Assembly: GCA_018402585.1 (NCBI GenBank) | Contig: JAGYIO010000008.1 | Location: 1-64,000 of the forward strand | Length of the DNA stretch: 64,000 bases | Origin: Chthoniobacterales bacterium | Lineage (GTDB): Bacteria > Verrucomicrobiota > Verrucomicrobiia > Chthoniobacterales > JACTMZ01 | Reading direction: 5' to 3' | Part shown: piece after piece, positions 25,186-34,026 of the stretch | How positions within the stretch are numbered: the first letter of the stretch is position 1 | Layout of the letters: each line of letters begins with the position of its first letter | The notes under the pieces: model-generated | Databases searched by the model: none | Told to the model about the DNA's origin: nothing | Seen by the model: only the letters and a program-made list of their open reading frames with translations | Position numbers and translations under genes: made by a program

Positions 25186-25976
25186 TGCAAGAGCCGCTTC
25201 GAGTCGCTGAAGACATTGGCTTTGTTGCTGCCGAGGATGACCGCGATAATATCGCGCCCGTTGTTTTGTCCGCTCGAGACCAGGCAGTGCCCGGCGGCAT
25301 TGGTGTAGCCGGTCTTCATCCCGGTGCACCAGGGAGCTTGGTGGAGAATGCGGTTGGTGTTGACCAACTGGCGCACGCGACCGTCCGCATAGCGGAATTC
25401 GGCCCGCGGGATGGCCACGATTTTGCGGATGACCGGGTTGGCGTAAGCGTTGCGGGCAATGATCGCGATGTCACGCGCGGTGGAGAATTGTCCTTCGGCC
25501 GGCAGACCATTCGGGTTCATGAAGCGCGAGGTTCGGGCACCCATGGCACGAGCCCGGCGGTTCATCTTGGCCACGAATTCCTCGGCGCTGCCGGCATTGT
25601 CGCGGGCCAGGGCGAGGGCGACATCATTCGGGCTTCTCACCAGCAGGGCCTCGAGCAATTCGTAGCGCGAGTAGGTCTGGCCAGCCTTGAGGTAAAGCTT
25701 GGTCGGTGCGGCGGCGGTGTCCTCGGGCTTGATCGTAACCGTTTCCTCAAGGTTGCCCTCCTCGGCGATGAGCAAGGCCGTGAGGAGTTTCTGCGTGCTG
25801 GCCACGGCGCGGGGTTCGCGCGAGTTGCGGTGGCCGAGGACACGACCAGTCTTGACATCGACCACGATGAAGGCCTTGCCATGGACCGGCGGCGGATTGG
25901 CCGTGGCCTGGACCGTCTGGCCGCAGAGGCAGGCGATGGCACAGGCAAGGAGGAAACGCATGGGACCGGACACCAT
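25167..25976 (-). CDS. D-alanyl-D-alanine carboxypeptidase (S11 family)
   Basis: This 269-residue low-molecular-weight penicillin-binding protein has SxxK as STQK near residue 60, SxN as SPND near 110 and KTG as KTGYTNAAG near 220, and a signal peptide (MRFLLACAIACLCG region). It trims peptidoglycan side chains in the periplasm. It lacks the extra C-terminal domain and amphipathic anchor of PBP5, so it is a short form. ATG 25976 or 25961 are both possible starts. It precedes and overlaps the helicase gene, an unrelated function. Confidence 0.9.
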   Translation of the reverse strand: MVSGPMRFLLACAIACLCGQTVQATANPPPVHGKAFIVVDVKTGRVLGHRNSREPRAVASTQKLLTALLIAEEGNLEETVTIKPEDTAAAPTKLYLKAGQTYSRYELLEALLVRSPNDVALALARDNAGSAEEFVAKMNRRARAMGARTSRFMNPNGLPAEGQFSTARDIAIIARNAYANPVIRKIVAIPRAEFRYADGRVRQLVNTNRILHQAPWCTGMKTGYTNAAGHCLVSSGQNNGRDIIAVILGSNKANVFSDSKRLLQWGLRL

Positions 25977-26031
25977 GCCCTTTTTCCGCGGGCAAATCAA
26001 CCGGCAGACCGCGTGGACCGCGGGACCGGTC

Positions 26032-26772
26032 TCATTTCAGAGCTTTCTCGAGAAGCGGATCCGGAGCGGCGCCGAGTTCGAGGGCTTTCTCGTAGTGGCG
26101 CCGCGCTAATTCGACCGCCGGCGGGCTGCGCTCCAGACAGAAGACAGCCAGGTTGAAATGTGCATCGGCGTAGTCGGGTTGCAGCTCGACGGCGCGGCGC
26201 AGTTCCGATTCTGCAGCATCAAACCAGCGGTTACGGCCCGCCGCCACCCCGAGGTAGTTGCGGGTCACCGCGTCGTTGGGGTCTTGCGCCACGGCCTGCG
26301 CGATGGCGGCGAGGGAGCGCATCGGTTCATCGCGCTCAAGATAGATGATGCCGAGGTTGAGCCAGGCGGTCGGGTTGTCGGGCTTGATCTGCAGCGAGCG
26401 GCGGAGGAGACGTTCACCTTCTGCGCTGTTGCCAAGTTGATATTCGCTCGAACCGAGATTGACCAAAGCGGGCAGGTTGTCGGGTTCGATTTTGAGCACG
26501 CGCAGGTAAGCCTCGCGCGCACCGGCATAATTGCCGGACCGGAACGCGGCAATTCCTTCGGACCCGATCTTTTCCGCGATCGCAGTCTGCACGGGAGGCC
26601 TCGCCTCGTCGGGCACAGTGACCGGCACAAGGGCGGGGACCGGGGCATTGACCAGCGCACCGCCCGATCCGCGGTCGGTTAAGCGCCCGGTCTCCGCAGT
26701 TTCCCCGGCGAGGGAGAAAGCCGCCAGCGCCAGAGCGAGGGCGGAGAGCAGGGCGTATTTACTCTTCCGCAT
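26032..26772 (-). CDS. Secreted tetratricopeptide-repeat protein
   Basis: This 246-residue protein has an N-terminal signal peptide (MRKSKYALLSALALALAAFS) and about five TPR units between residues 70 and 235, with typical consensus such as AREAYLRVLKIEPDN and AWLNLGIIYLE. TPR arrays mediate protein-protein contact; no partner is indicated. The gene overlaps proC by 14 bases, so the two are co-transcribed, and the peptidase gene follows after about 55 bases. It may act in the periplasm. Confidence 0.88.
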   Translation of the reverse strand: MRKSKYALLSALALALAAFSLAGETAETGRLTDRGSGGALVNAPVPALVPVTVPDEARPPVQTAIAEKIGSEGIAAFRSGNYAGAREAYLRVLKIEPDNLPALVNLGSSEYQLGNSAEGERLLRRSLQIKPDNPTAWLNLGIIYLERDEPMRSLAAIAQAVAQDPNDAVTRNYLGVAAGRNRWFDAAESELRRAVELQPDYADAHFNLAVFCLERSPPAVELARRHYEKALELGAAPDPLLEKALK

Positions 26773-27571
26773 CGCCACCGCCCAATTCACGCGCCCGCAG
26801 GGTGGCCGCGCGCACCGCGTCCATCACCGCGACCCGCAGACCGCCGCGCTCCAGCTCGGCCAGACCGGCAATCGTGGTCCCCCCGGGACTGGTCACCATT
26901 TCGCGCAGGAGAGCGGGGTGCATCATGGTTTCCGCGGCCATCCCCGCAGCGCCGGCCACGGTTTGCACCGCTAATTTGGTCGCAAGATCGCGGGGTAAAC
27001 CCATCTGCACCCCGCCGTCGGAGAGCGCCTCGATAAAAAGATAAACGTAGGCCGGGCCGCTGCCGCTCAGACCAGTGACGGCATCAAGCAGGGGTTCCTG
27101 GACCGGGAAAGCACGGCCGACCGCAGTGAAAATTTCCTCCACCGACGCCACATCCCGTTCCGTGACCCCGGCGCCGGTCGCGTAAGCAGAGGCGCCTTTC
27201 TGCACGAGGGCCGCGGTGTTGGGCATAACGCGCACCACTCGGCACTGTGGTCCGGCCGCTTGCTGCAGCGAATCGATGGTCAGACCGGCCACGATAGAGA
27301 CGAGTAGCTTGCCCGACAAATCCGCCGAGGCCGCGGCCAGGGCGGGCAAGGCGTCCTCGGGTTTGACGCAGAGAAGGATGACCTCGGAAGCCGCCGCCAC
27401 CTCGTGATTATCCCGGGCCACGCGAATTCCGCTCTCCGTGCCGAGCACTTCAGCCGGTTCGGAGTGCTTGTCGTGCACGACCACTTCCGCGGGTGCGCAG
27501 ACCTTGGCCGCCAAAACGCCTTGGATCAGAGCGGAGGCCATTTTCCCGCAACCGATGAAACCGATCTGCAT
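26759..27571 (-). CDS. proC: Pyrroline-5-carboxylate reductase
   Basis: This 270-residue enzyme performs the last step of proline synthesis, reducing pyrroline-5-carboxylate with NAD(P)H. The start MQIGFIGCGKMASALIQG is the Rossmann glycine motif GxGxM; VRVMPNTAA, GLSGSGPAYVYLF and MTSPGGTT-like VTSPGGTTIAGL are the family signatures in the C-terminal domain. ATG 27571 is fixed by the glycine motif; the frame extends upstream without homology. It heads a leftward run with the TPR gene. Confidence 0.95.
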   Translation of the reverse strand: MQIGFIGCGKMASALIQGVLAAKVCAPAEVVVHDKHSEPAEVLGTESGIRVARDNHEVAAASEVILLCVKPEDALPALAAASADLSGKLLVSIVAGLTIDSLQQAAGPQCRVVRVMPNTAALVQKGASAYATGAGVTERDVASVEEIFTAVGRAFPVQEPLLDAVTGLSGSGPAYVYLFIEALSDGGVQMGLPRDLATKLAVQTVAGAAGMAAETMMHPALLREMVTSPGGTTIAGLAELERGGLRVAVMDAVRAATLRARELGGGDAEE

Positions 27572-27737
27572 AGGAGTAAACGTAGGAGAGCCCACCGCTC
27601 GGGCAAGCGGAAAGAAGCCTCTGGGCCGCGTGGCCGCTGCGGGTAGGCCCAGTTCAAGGCGAACCAAGGCCAGCCCGATTTGCCATTCGAAGCCGCCGAC
27701 CTGACCTGACTCGCCTCGGGGCGGGAAACCAGTTATT

Positions 27738-28631
27738 TTGGCGGAAATTTTGCATTCCTACCTCCTTTTGCCGCTCGCCGCAGCCGTTCTCTACGCCGCT
27801 GCTGCCCTCTGCCTGAAGATCGCGCTCGGACGCGGCGTCACCACTTGGTCGGTCCTCTTCTACAGCAATATCGTCCTCGGCCTCTTTTTTGCCCCCCTCC
27901 TTCTGGCCGGTCCATCCGGATGGAATCCCGGCGCTGCCGTCTGGGCTCTCGCCTCGGGGGTGCTCTTTTTTCTCGGGCAAATCGGGACCTTCCGGTCGCT
28001 GCAAAGCGGCGATGTCTCGGTGGCCACGCCGGCCCTCGCCTCCAAGGTGGTCTTCGTCGCGCTGCTCAGTCTGCTCGTGCCCGGCAACCAGGCCGATCCC
28101 GACCTCTGGCTGGCGGTGGTCCTGACCATGGCCGGGATGATGCTGCTCCATCGCGGACCGAAAATCAGCTCCTCGCGTCCGCTCCTCACCTTGGCCTGGG
28201 CGCTGTTTGCCGCGCTAAGTTTCGCCGCGGCCGACATTGTAGTCCAAGTCGGCGCGCCCGTGGCCGGCTTCACCCTCTTCATGCCCGTGATGTTCGGCAC
28301 GGTGGCCTTGCTTTCCCTCCCCTTGTTGTGGCCGCATATCCTGGGTCCGCCGCGGCGCACCGTGGCTCGGGGTGCCCTCGGCTGGTTGGCGGTCGGCGTG
28401 CTTTTGCTCGGACTGCAGGCCACGGGGATGGCCTCGGCAATCGGACTCTTCGGCGACGCCACGGCGGCCAATGTGGTCTACAGTTCGCGCGGACTGTGGA
28501 GTTTGCTCCTCCTTGCCCTCGTGGCCCGTCGTTTGGGTATCACGGATAGCGTGTTCGACCGCCGCACGCTGGCCCTGCGGATCGTCGGATGCGTGCTCAT
28601 CCTCGGAGCGGTCACCTTGGTTTTGTTCTGA
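27738..28631 (+). CDS. EamA/DMT-family membrane transporter
   Basis: This 297-residue protein has about ten hydrophobic helices in two repeats of five, the drug/metabolite transporter (EamA) layout. Substrate is not predictable. The best start is TTG 27738 (MAEILHSYLLLPL), preceded by a GGGGCGGG purine stretch. It is divergent from proC with a 166-base shared upstream region and convergent with the squalene synthase gene. No operon partner is present. Confidence 0.82.
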   Translation: MAEILHSYLLLPLAAAVLYAAAALCLKIALGRGVTTWSVLFYSNIVLGLFFAPLLLAGPSGWNPGAAVWALASGVLFFLGQIGTFRSLQSGDVSVATPALASKVVFVALLSLLVPGNQADPDLWLAVVLTMAGMMLLHRGPKISSSRPLLTLAWALFAALSFAAADIVVQVGAPVAGFTLFMPVMFGTVALLSLPLLWPHILGPPRRTVARGALGWLAVGVLLLGLQATGMASAIGLFGDATAANVVYSSRGLWSLLLLALVARRLGITDSVFDRRTLALRIVGCVLILGAVTLVLF

Positions 28632-28776
28632 GCCCTGACGGGGCAACAGCTGTGGCCTTTGCAATGCTTTGGCCGAGGGGAAAGTATTTTCAGGGCGACC
28701 CACTTTTTGGTGAACATTTTCGCCCGTGCCCCCTGGAGAAACCAAGCCCGGCCGCCTTCGGAGAAGACGATCCACC

Positions 28777-29676
28777 TTACTCAGCCGCCCGCCGGGCCAA
28801 CCGGGCGACCGACCCCGCCGACCACCAGACCGGTAAGGCACGGCCCAGCCACTGCCGCAGCTCGCGACGCGGAACTTTGGCCGGCGTGATCACGGAAGCC
28901 GGCTGAGCTTCGGTCAAAAGCAAAGTGCGCCAACCAAGCAGAGCCGGCAGCAGGGTGGCATAACGGAGCCGTCCGGAACGCAAGGCGGCAGAGTAGTCCG
29001 CACCATCCTGCAACCACCGGCGCGCCTGCTCCGTCCAAGGTCCGACCTCTCCCGGCGAGAGATAGACCCGGCCGAGCGCCGCATCCATGCGCTGGTCACG
29101 CAGGATGTTGACCAGCTGCAGGCCCTGACCGTAGTGGCGCGCGCGCACCCGCATGACTTCCACCGGCTCGTAAGCAAACTGGCCCAAGCGCGCCGCGCAC
29201 AGATCGGTCCAGAATTCCCCCACGCTCCCCGCCACGAGGTAGGTGTAGCGCTCGAGTTCCTCGGCGGTCAGCGCTGCAGCCTCCGGGGCAAATCTTTCCA
29301 GGTCGAAGATCTGCCCTTCCAAAATAGAACCCAGCACCGCGATGACCGGCCGGCGCGCTGCTGCCTCGCCCTCTCCCATCCGCCGCCACAAGTCCGGCAG
29401 AGCGAGGAGCAAGTTCCGCTCGGCGCCGTCGCGGTGTCGCCCGGCCCAGGCCGGCGCAGCGTAGCCGGGGATCTCCGCCCGACCCAAAGATTCGCGCGCT
29501 GCACGCAGCAAGTGCCGCCTTTCGTCCTCCGGCGCCGTTGCCGTGTCGGCTATGGTGTCTGTGGCCCGGGCCAGCAGATAGGCCAGAGCAATGTCATCAC
29601 GCACCGCCCGCGGCAGGAGACAAATGGTCAGGTGGAAGGAACGCGCAGTGCGGCGGAGGATTTCCTTCTCGTTCAT
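28777..29676 (-). CDS. Squalene/phytoene synthase family protein
   Basis: This 299-residue trans-isoprenyl diphosphate synthase carries both Asp motifs: DTIAD at residues 40-44 (LLARATDTIADT) and DQRMD near 195 (VNILRDQRMD), which bind Mg and farnesyl or geranylgeranyl diphosphate. The first motif context is closer to squalene synthase than phytoene synthase. It should make a C30 hydrocarbon for hopanoids or carotenoids, yet no cyclase or desaturase is in the window. It is last in an operon, starting in an ATGA overlap with the DUF362 gene. Confidence 0.88.
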   Translation of the reverse strand: MNEKEILRRTARSFHLTICLLPRAVRDDIALAYLLARATDTIADTATAPEDERRHLLRAARESLGRAEIPGYAAPAWAGRHRDGAERNLLLALPDLWRRMGEGEAAARRPVIAVLGSILEGQIFDLERFAPEAAALTAEELERYTYLVAGSVGEFWTDLCAARLGQFAYEPVEVMRVRARHYGQGLQLVNILRDQRMDAALGRVYLSPGEVGPWTEQARRWLQDGADYSAALRSGRLRYATLLPALLGWRTLLLTEAQPASVITPAKVPRRELRQWLGRALPVWWSAGSVARLARRAAE

Positions 29677-30710
29677 AAACGGGGACCGACCCGGATCACG
29701 CTGATCCGTTCACGCGCGGCCGTGCCAAGGCCGAGCACTTCGGCCGAAGTTATCCAATGGACGTCTTTACCCAGCGGCGGCAAACCGCCTTTGCTCCGAA
29801 AGCGATCGAGCAGCTCAAGGCCCAGCGCATCGAGGGCCACTGGGTCGCGTGACGCATAAATCGCACCGTGGTGCACCTGATATTGCGGCTGGGGAAATGG
29901 ACCGCCTCCATACTGCGGACGGAGCGCATCGAGGATGGTCAGCACGACTTTGCCGCCAATCCGCTCATCGGCGTAAATCTCGGGAAGGAACGGATCTCCG
30001 AAGTGGGGAGGACGGGCCAAGCGCCGCCAATTGTCCAGGTTGTCCAAGACCATCCCGGAAAGCGCGCCATTCACCCCGGAAGACAAGTGGTCGGTCAGGG
30101 CTGGCAAATGAACCACCTTGTCGACCGTGCCCAGCACGACGGAAAGATAGCTCTTGCTCGCGGTCTGTCCGCTGGAAGGAGACGGATTGAAATCGCGGTC
30201 GCCAATGATCAGCTGGCCCATGACCGCTGCCGTGACTCTCTGCTCGGGATCATAACCACCGACCCGGTCGGTCGCCACGACCTTGAAGCGTTGTCCCAGA
30301 ACCCCGTAGCCGGCGCGCTTCATATCCTCCCACTCGCGGTCCCAAATGATGATCCGCGAAGGCGCGACCCCCGCCGCGACCAATCCCTCGGCCACCGCGG
30401 CCACCACCGCCGGGTGGGTCGAAGAAACCGGGGCGCCGGAGGCCGAAACCTTCAGGCCGACCCGGTCCTGCGGCCGGACAAAGACGCGCCACGCCTCGCC
30501 GATTGTCTCACGGCCGGCGGCCGCCATGACCAAGCTGTTCACCATGCTGCGCACGGCCGCAGCTTCAAACTTTCCCCCGTGGGTCTCCCGCGGGTCTTCG
30601 GCCAGAAAGACGGGGGCCGGACGCGGCAAGGGGGCCGGCAGGATCACTTCCTCGCCGCGCAATTCCGCCGCAGCAGCCAGCCCTGCAGCCATGAGAAAAA
30701 GAATTTTCAC
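29673..30710 (-). CDS. Secreted DUF362-domain protein
   Basis: This 345-residue protein starts at GTG 30710 with a signal peptide (VKILFLMAAGLAAAAEL). The DUF362 core is recognisable from GLKVSASGAPVSSTHP through IIWDREWEDMKRAGY to the region VVHLPALTDHLSSGVNGALSG; it lacks the Cys-rich ferredoxin motifs found in some members. The biochemical role of the family is unknown. A TAT or Sec route is not distinguishable, although no twin Arg is seen. It starts in a GTGA overlap with the C39-like gene and ends in an ATGA overlap with squalene synthase. Confidence 0.85.
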   Translation of the reverse strand: MKILFLMAAGLAAAAELRGEEVILPAPLPRPAPVFLAEDPRETHGGKFEAAAVRSMVNSLVMAAAGRETIGEAWRVFVRPQDRVGLKVSASGAPVSSTHPAVVAAVAEGLVAAGVAPSRIIIWDREWEDMKRAGYGVLGQRFKVVATDRVGGYDPEQRVTAAVMGQLIIGDRDFNPSPSSGQTASKSYLSVVLGTVDKVVHLPALTDHLSSGVNGALSGMVLDNLDNWRRLARPPHFGDPFLPEIYADERIGGKVVLTILDALRPQYGGGPFPQPQYQVHHGAIYASRDPVALDALGLELLDRFRSKGGLPPLGKDVHWITSAEVLGLGTAARERISVIRVGPRL

Positions 30711-31963
30711 CAGGCGACCACGGCCATCGATCCTTGCGAAATGGCGGCCGCTTCTTCTTCCGTAATCCAGCGCTCCGCGTAGTCCGGGCCCCACGAGTCG
30801 GAGAGGGCGATTTCCCCGGTTTCCGCGTTGAAGCCACTGATGAGACAGACGTGGCCCTCGTCGGCACCGCGGGCCAGTTGACGGGCGGCACGACGCGCCC
30901 CCCGCAGCGATTCCTTCCATTGCCCCCAGTCGTCAACCTTAAGCCGTTCGCGCGTGCGCTGGTTGATCAATTGGTTGACCGGCCCGGATGTGTCGATCGC
31001 CCACAAAACCGGAACACCGGATTCGATCCAGGAAGCGACCGTCGAGCCGGCCGGCCGGCCCGCAACCGTGACCACGCGGCGTCCGTGCCGCTGCGCGGCT
31101 TGACGGACGGCGGCAACCACACCGGCCACCGTTGTGCCTCCGCCCGGTCCGGTATTGGCGGCCATGGCGAGGAGATACATATCCGCGGGAATTCCGAGAT
31201 GTCGGAGCATGCGCTCCATGGTGGCCGGAACGCAGAAGCCCTTCGGTCCCTGGTTCACCATGGGAATATCACGGATGACCACATCGCCATTCGGGCGGCG
31301 CTCGACCCGCTCCGCCAGCCGGGTCCGCAATTCCCGGTTTGTCACCCGCTCGGCGCGTGCGTTCTCTCCCACCACGGTCGGAGGCACGAGACGCAGGGCG
31401 ACATACTCCTGGCGCACCGAGACGAGCTGCAGGGCGTGGCCCTGCCAATCGCGCCGCCGGCTCCGTTCCTGCAGCTGGCCGCCGGCGCCGGTTTTTTCCG
31501 CGGTGGCCGGACCAAGCAATGCCTCGAGCACCGCATCAAGCGCCTCGTCATCGGCCGCGATAGCCTGGCCGTAGTCGCGGAGGATTTTCGCCGCGGGGGG
31601 CGGTCGTTCACCCGGTACGGTGCGGCCGAATTGACCGACCGAATCGCCCTTGTTGGCAAAGATGATGTTGAGGGCCACCGGCTGACCCTCCCGCGCGGAG
31701 AGGGAGACCGAATGCGGACGACAACCGAAAAGGCGCGCGTCGTCCGGCGGATAAAGCCGGTAACTTGCGTCAGCGGGGGTGCGCGATTCGACCGGCAGAC
31801 CCAAACGCTCCGCCACGGCCCCGGCTTCTTCGTCCCATAACGTTCCGGCTGCGGGAAAAAGCGGGACGCCAGCCGCTCTGTTCAGCTGGTCGGCCGAAGG
31901 TGGTTCGGCCTGCGCGGGCAGGAGGCTGGCGAGCAGCGCGCCGATCAGGCCGGCACATCTCAT
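30707..31963 (-). CDS. Secreted C39-like cysteine peptidase
   Basis: This 418-residue protein has a signal peptide (MRCAGLIGALLASLLPAQA) and a C-terminal papain-like domain. NQGPKGFCVPATMERML places the catalytic Cys at 244 with the oxyanion Gln at 238; GHVCLISGFN near 373 carries the His and SDSWG the Asp. The N-terminal 225 residues have no recognised domain. It is probably periplasmic and may cleave peptides or be a transglutaminase-like variant. Its start overlaps the stop of the HD-domain gene by 4 bases. Confidence 0.78.
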   Translation of the reverse strand: MRCAGLIGALLASLLPAQAEPPSADQLNRAAGVPLFPAAGTLWDEEAGAVAERLGLPVESRTPADASYRLYPPDDARLFGCRPHSVSLSAREGQPVALNIIFANKGDSVGQFGRTVPGERPPPAAKILRDYGQAIAADDEALDAVLEALLGPATAEKTGAGGQLQERSRRRDWQGHALQLVSVRQEYVALRLVPPTVVGENARAERVTNRELRTRLAERVERRPNGDVVIRDIPMVNQGPKGFCVPATMERMLRHLGIPADMYLLAMAANTGPGGGTTVAGVVAAVRQAAQRHGRRVVTVAGRPAGSTVASWIESGVPVLWAIDTSGPVNQLINQRTRERLKVDDWGQWKESLRGARRAARQLARGADEGHVCLISGFNAETGEIALSDSWGPDYAERWITEEEAAAISQGSMAVVAW

Positions 31964-32982
31964 ACCCCGGCCGCGGGCCCCAGTGGCGCGACAAGGCGGA
32001 CATTGAGGGGCTTGACCTTGTCATAAATGCGTGCCGCCACGGTCGGTCCGCCTTCGTAGCCGCGGGAGAGCATCTCGAGCTTGGCGTCGAGGTTGTCGAT
32101 GTAATGCAGCGCAATGGCTTCGGGGGTCTTGGGTTGCACCGGCGAACCGAAGGCCAGTTCACCGTGGTGCGCAGCGACGAGGTGCAACAAATGCAGGCGC
32201 ACGTCCTCGTTGTCCGGTTGGAGATTTTTCCACTCGTCGAGGGGGAGTGTCTTCCACAAGGAATTGACCAGTTCGATCCCGATATTGATGTGACCGAGCA
32301 ACTCTCCCCGTTCGTCGAACGGCATGGCGAAACCGCCTTCCTCGATGCAGTTTTCCCAGAGCTTGCCGCAATCATGAAAGAGCACCCCCGATTGCAGCAG
32401 GTCGCGGTGCAGGGACGGGTTGGCGGCACAAATGGCCTCCGCGTAACGCATCATTTGCGCCACATGCTCGACCAGTCCGCCGCGCCGCGCGTGGTGGAAA
32501 AAGCGGGCGGCCGCGCTGCGGCGGAAGCGCGGGCCGAATTTTTCGAGGAAGGCTTGACCCAACCCTTTGAGCCTCGGGTCCCGCAGCGCCGCGACGGCCG
32601 ACTCGAGGAACTTATAATCCTCTTCCTGCCGGGCCCGCAGGTCGGCCGGACCAGCGAGGAACTCCTCTTGCTCCGCAACGGTCAGCGGCGCGAAACTCCA
32701 ACCCTTGGCTTCGAGACCGAATTGCGCATGCACCACAAATTCGCCTTCCAGCTTGAGGCAGGCGCCGGTCGCCAACTCCCGCGCCGCGCTGAATTGCCCG
32801 TTGTCCGACCAGACCCGGAGGACAAAACGATCACGCGCATCGACCAATTGCACTTCGAGGAACGGCTTGCCGTCCTTGGAGGCTTTTTCCGTCACCGTCT
32901 CGACCAGGACGGGCAAGACAGCCCGGGCGCGCCCTGCACGGGCGGCCAGGCGGAGCGAAGCGATGTCGGTCAAGTCGGACAT
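31960..32982 (-). CDS. YhaM-like OB-fold/HD-domain nuclease
   Basis: This 340-residue protein has an N-terminal OB-like fold (about 20-105, KASKDGKPFLEVQLVDARD) and a C-terminal HD domain with HHARRGGLVEHVAQM, LLQSGVLFHDCGKLWE and a later HHGELAFGSP. This order matches YhaM/CbF1 3'-5' exoribonucleases. ATG 32982 is used; GTG 32988 two codons earlier is an alternative and abuts the dnaJ-like stop. It is translationally coupled to the C39-like gene downstream. Confidence 0.85.
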   Translation of the reverse strand: MSDLTDIASLRLAARAGRARAVLPVLVETVTEKASKDGKPFLEVQLVDARDRFVLRVWSDNGQFSAARELATGACLKLEGEFVVHAQFGLEAKGWSFAPLTVAEQEEFLAGPADLRARQEEDYKFLESAVAALRDPRLKGLGQAFLEKFGPRFRRSAAARFFHHARRGGLVEHVAQMMRYAEAICAANPSLHRDLLQSGVLFHDCGKLWENCIEEGGFAMPFDERGELLGHINIGIELVNSLWKTLPLDEWKNLQPDNEDVRLHLLHLVAAHHGELAFGSPVQPKTPEAIALHYIDNLDAKLEMLSRGYEGGPTVAARIYDKVKPLNVRLVAPLGPAAGV

Positions 32983-32988
32983 TGTCAC

Positions 32989-33924
32989 TCAGGCTTTGGC
33001 CAGGGCTTCCCAGGCGGCACGCTGCGCGTCGGACAACACCGCGGGCAATTCCACGTCGACGACGGCAAAGAAATCCCCGCGCGTGCCGCCGCGTTGCGGC
33101 ATGCCCCGGCTCGGGATGCGGAACTTGCGGCCATTCTGGGTGAGGGGCGGAATCTTCAACTTGGCCCGTCCGTCCAAGGTGGGAATCATGACCTCGCCCC
33201 CGAGCACGACCTGGGCAACGGGCAATTCGACTTCGTGAATGATGTCCGCTCCCTCCACCGTGAATTCCGGATGACGTTCGAAGCGCACGCGCAGGTAGAG
33301 ATCGCCGGCCGGACCGCCCCCACTGCCCTCGCCACCGATGCCGGCCAGGCGGATGCGCTGCCCTTCGGCCACTCCCTTCGGGATTTTCACGGTGTAGGTC
33401 TCGACTTTGCCGGAACGACCGCGGGTGAAGGAAATTTGCCGGGTCGATCCATGCAAGGCTTCCTCCAACGTGACCATGATGTCGGCCTCCGCATCCTGCC
33501 CGCGCAGCGCGGCATCCCCGCCGGGAAAGGCGCTGCCACGGCGGCCCCCGCGCGCTTGGCGTCCGAAAAATGCCTCGAAGAAATCGCTGAACCCCGTGCC
33601 GCCGAATTGGAATTCCTCCTCGCCCGCGCCGGCGCCATAGCCGCCATAGCCGCCAGGGAAACCGCCGCCGCCCGGAGGCGGACGGAAACCGCCGCCGGGT
33701 TGCTGCCAATTCGGGCCGAGCTCGTCGTATTTTTTGCGCTTCTCCGTATCGCTGAGCACCTCGTAAGCCTCGTTGATCTCTTTAAACTTTTCCTCGGCCG
33801 TTTTTTTGTCCTTGGCCAGATCGGGATGGTGCTGGCGGGCCAGCTTGCGGAAGGCCTTTTTGATTTCCTCAGCCGTGGCCGTTTTGGCCACCCCGATGGT
33901 TTTGTAGTAGTCGCGGAATTCCAC
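32989..33924 (-). CDS. CbpA-type DnaJ co-chaperone
   Basis: This 311-residue Hsp40 has a J domain at residues 1-70 with HPD in [10 protein letters not shown], a Gly/Phe/Pro-rich linker (about 75-110) and two C-terminal substrate-binding domains without the zinc-finger repeats, which is the CbpA (type II) architecture. GTG 33924 ([12 protein letters not shown]) matches the family N terminus; TTG 33945 is further upstream. GGAGG at about 33938-33943 is 14 bases from the GTG, rather far. It leads the operon with the YhaM-like gene. Confidence 0.9.
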   Translation of the reverse strand: MEFRDYYKTIGVAKTATAEEIKKAFRKLARQHHPDLAKDKKTAEEKFKEINEAYEVLSDTEKRKKYDELGPNWQQPGGGFRPPPGGGGFPGGYGGYGAGAGEEEFQFGGTGFSDFFEAFFGRQARGGRRGSAFPGGDAALRGQDAEADIMVTLEEALHGSTRQISFTRGRSGKVETYTVKIPKGVAEGQRIRLAGIGGEGSGGGPAGDLYLRVRFERHPEFTVEGADIIHEVELPVAQVVLGGEVMIPTLDGRAKLKIPPLTQNGRKFRIPSRGMPQRGGTRGDFFAVVDVELPAVLSDAQRAAWEALAKA

Positions 33925-34026
33925 AGGCAGAAAAATTTCCTCCAACTATAGGTTCCCTTTCCCTCACCCGGCGAACAGATTCCGCCGCTTGGCGGAGGAA
34001 GGCCGCCGCGCTACGCTGCCCCGACC

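Noticed and set aside
22837..25308. 823-residue plus-strand frame over the helicase gene
   Set aside because: It is the antisense of the helicase reading frame, without signal peptide or domain.
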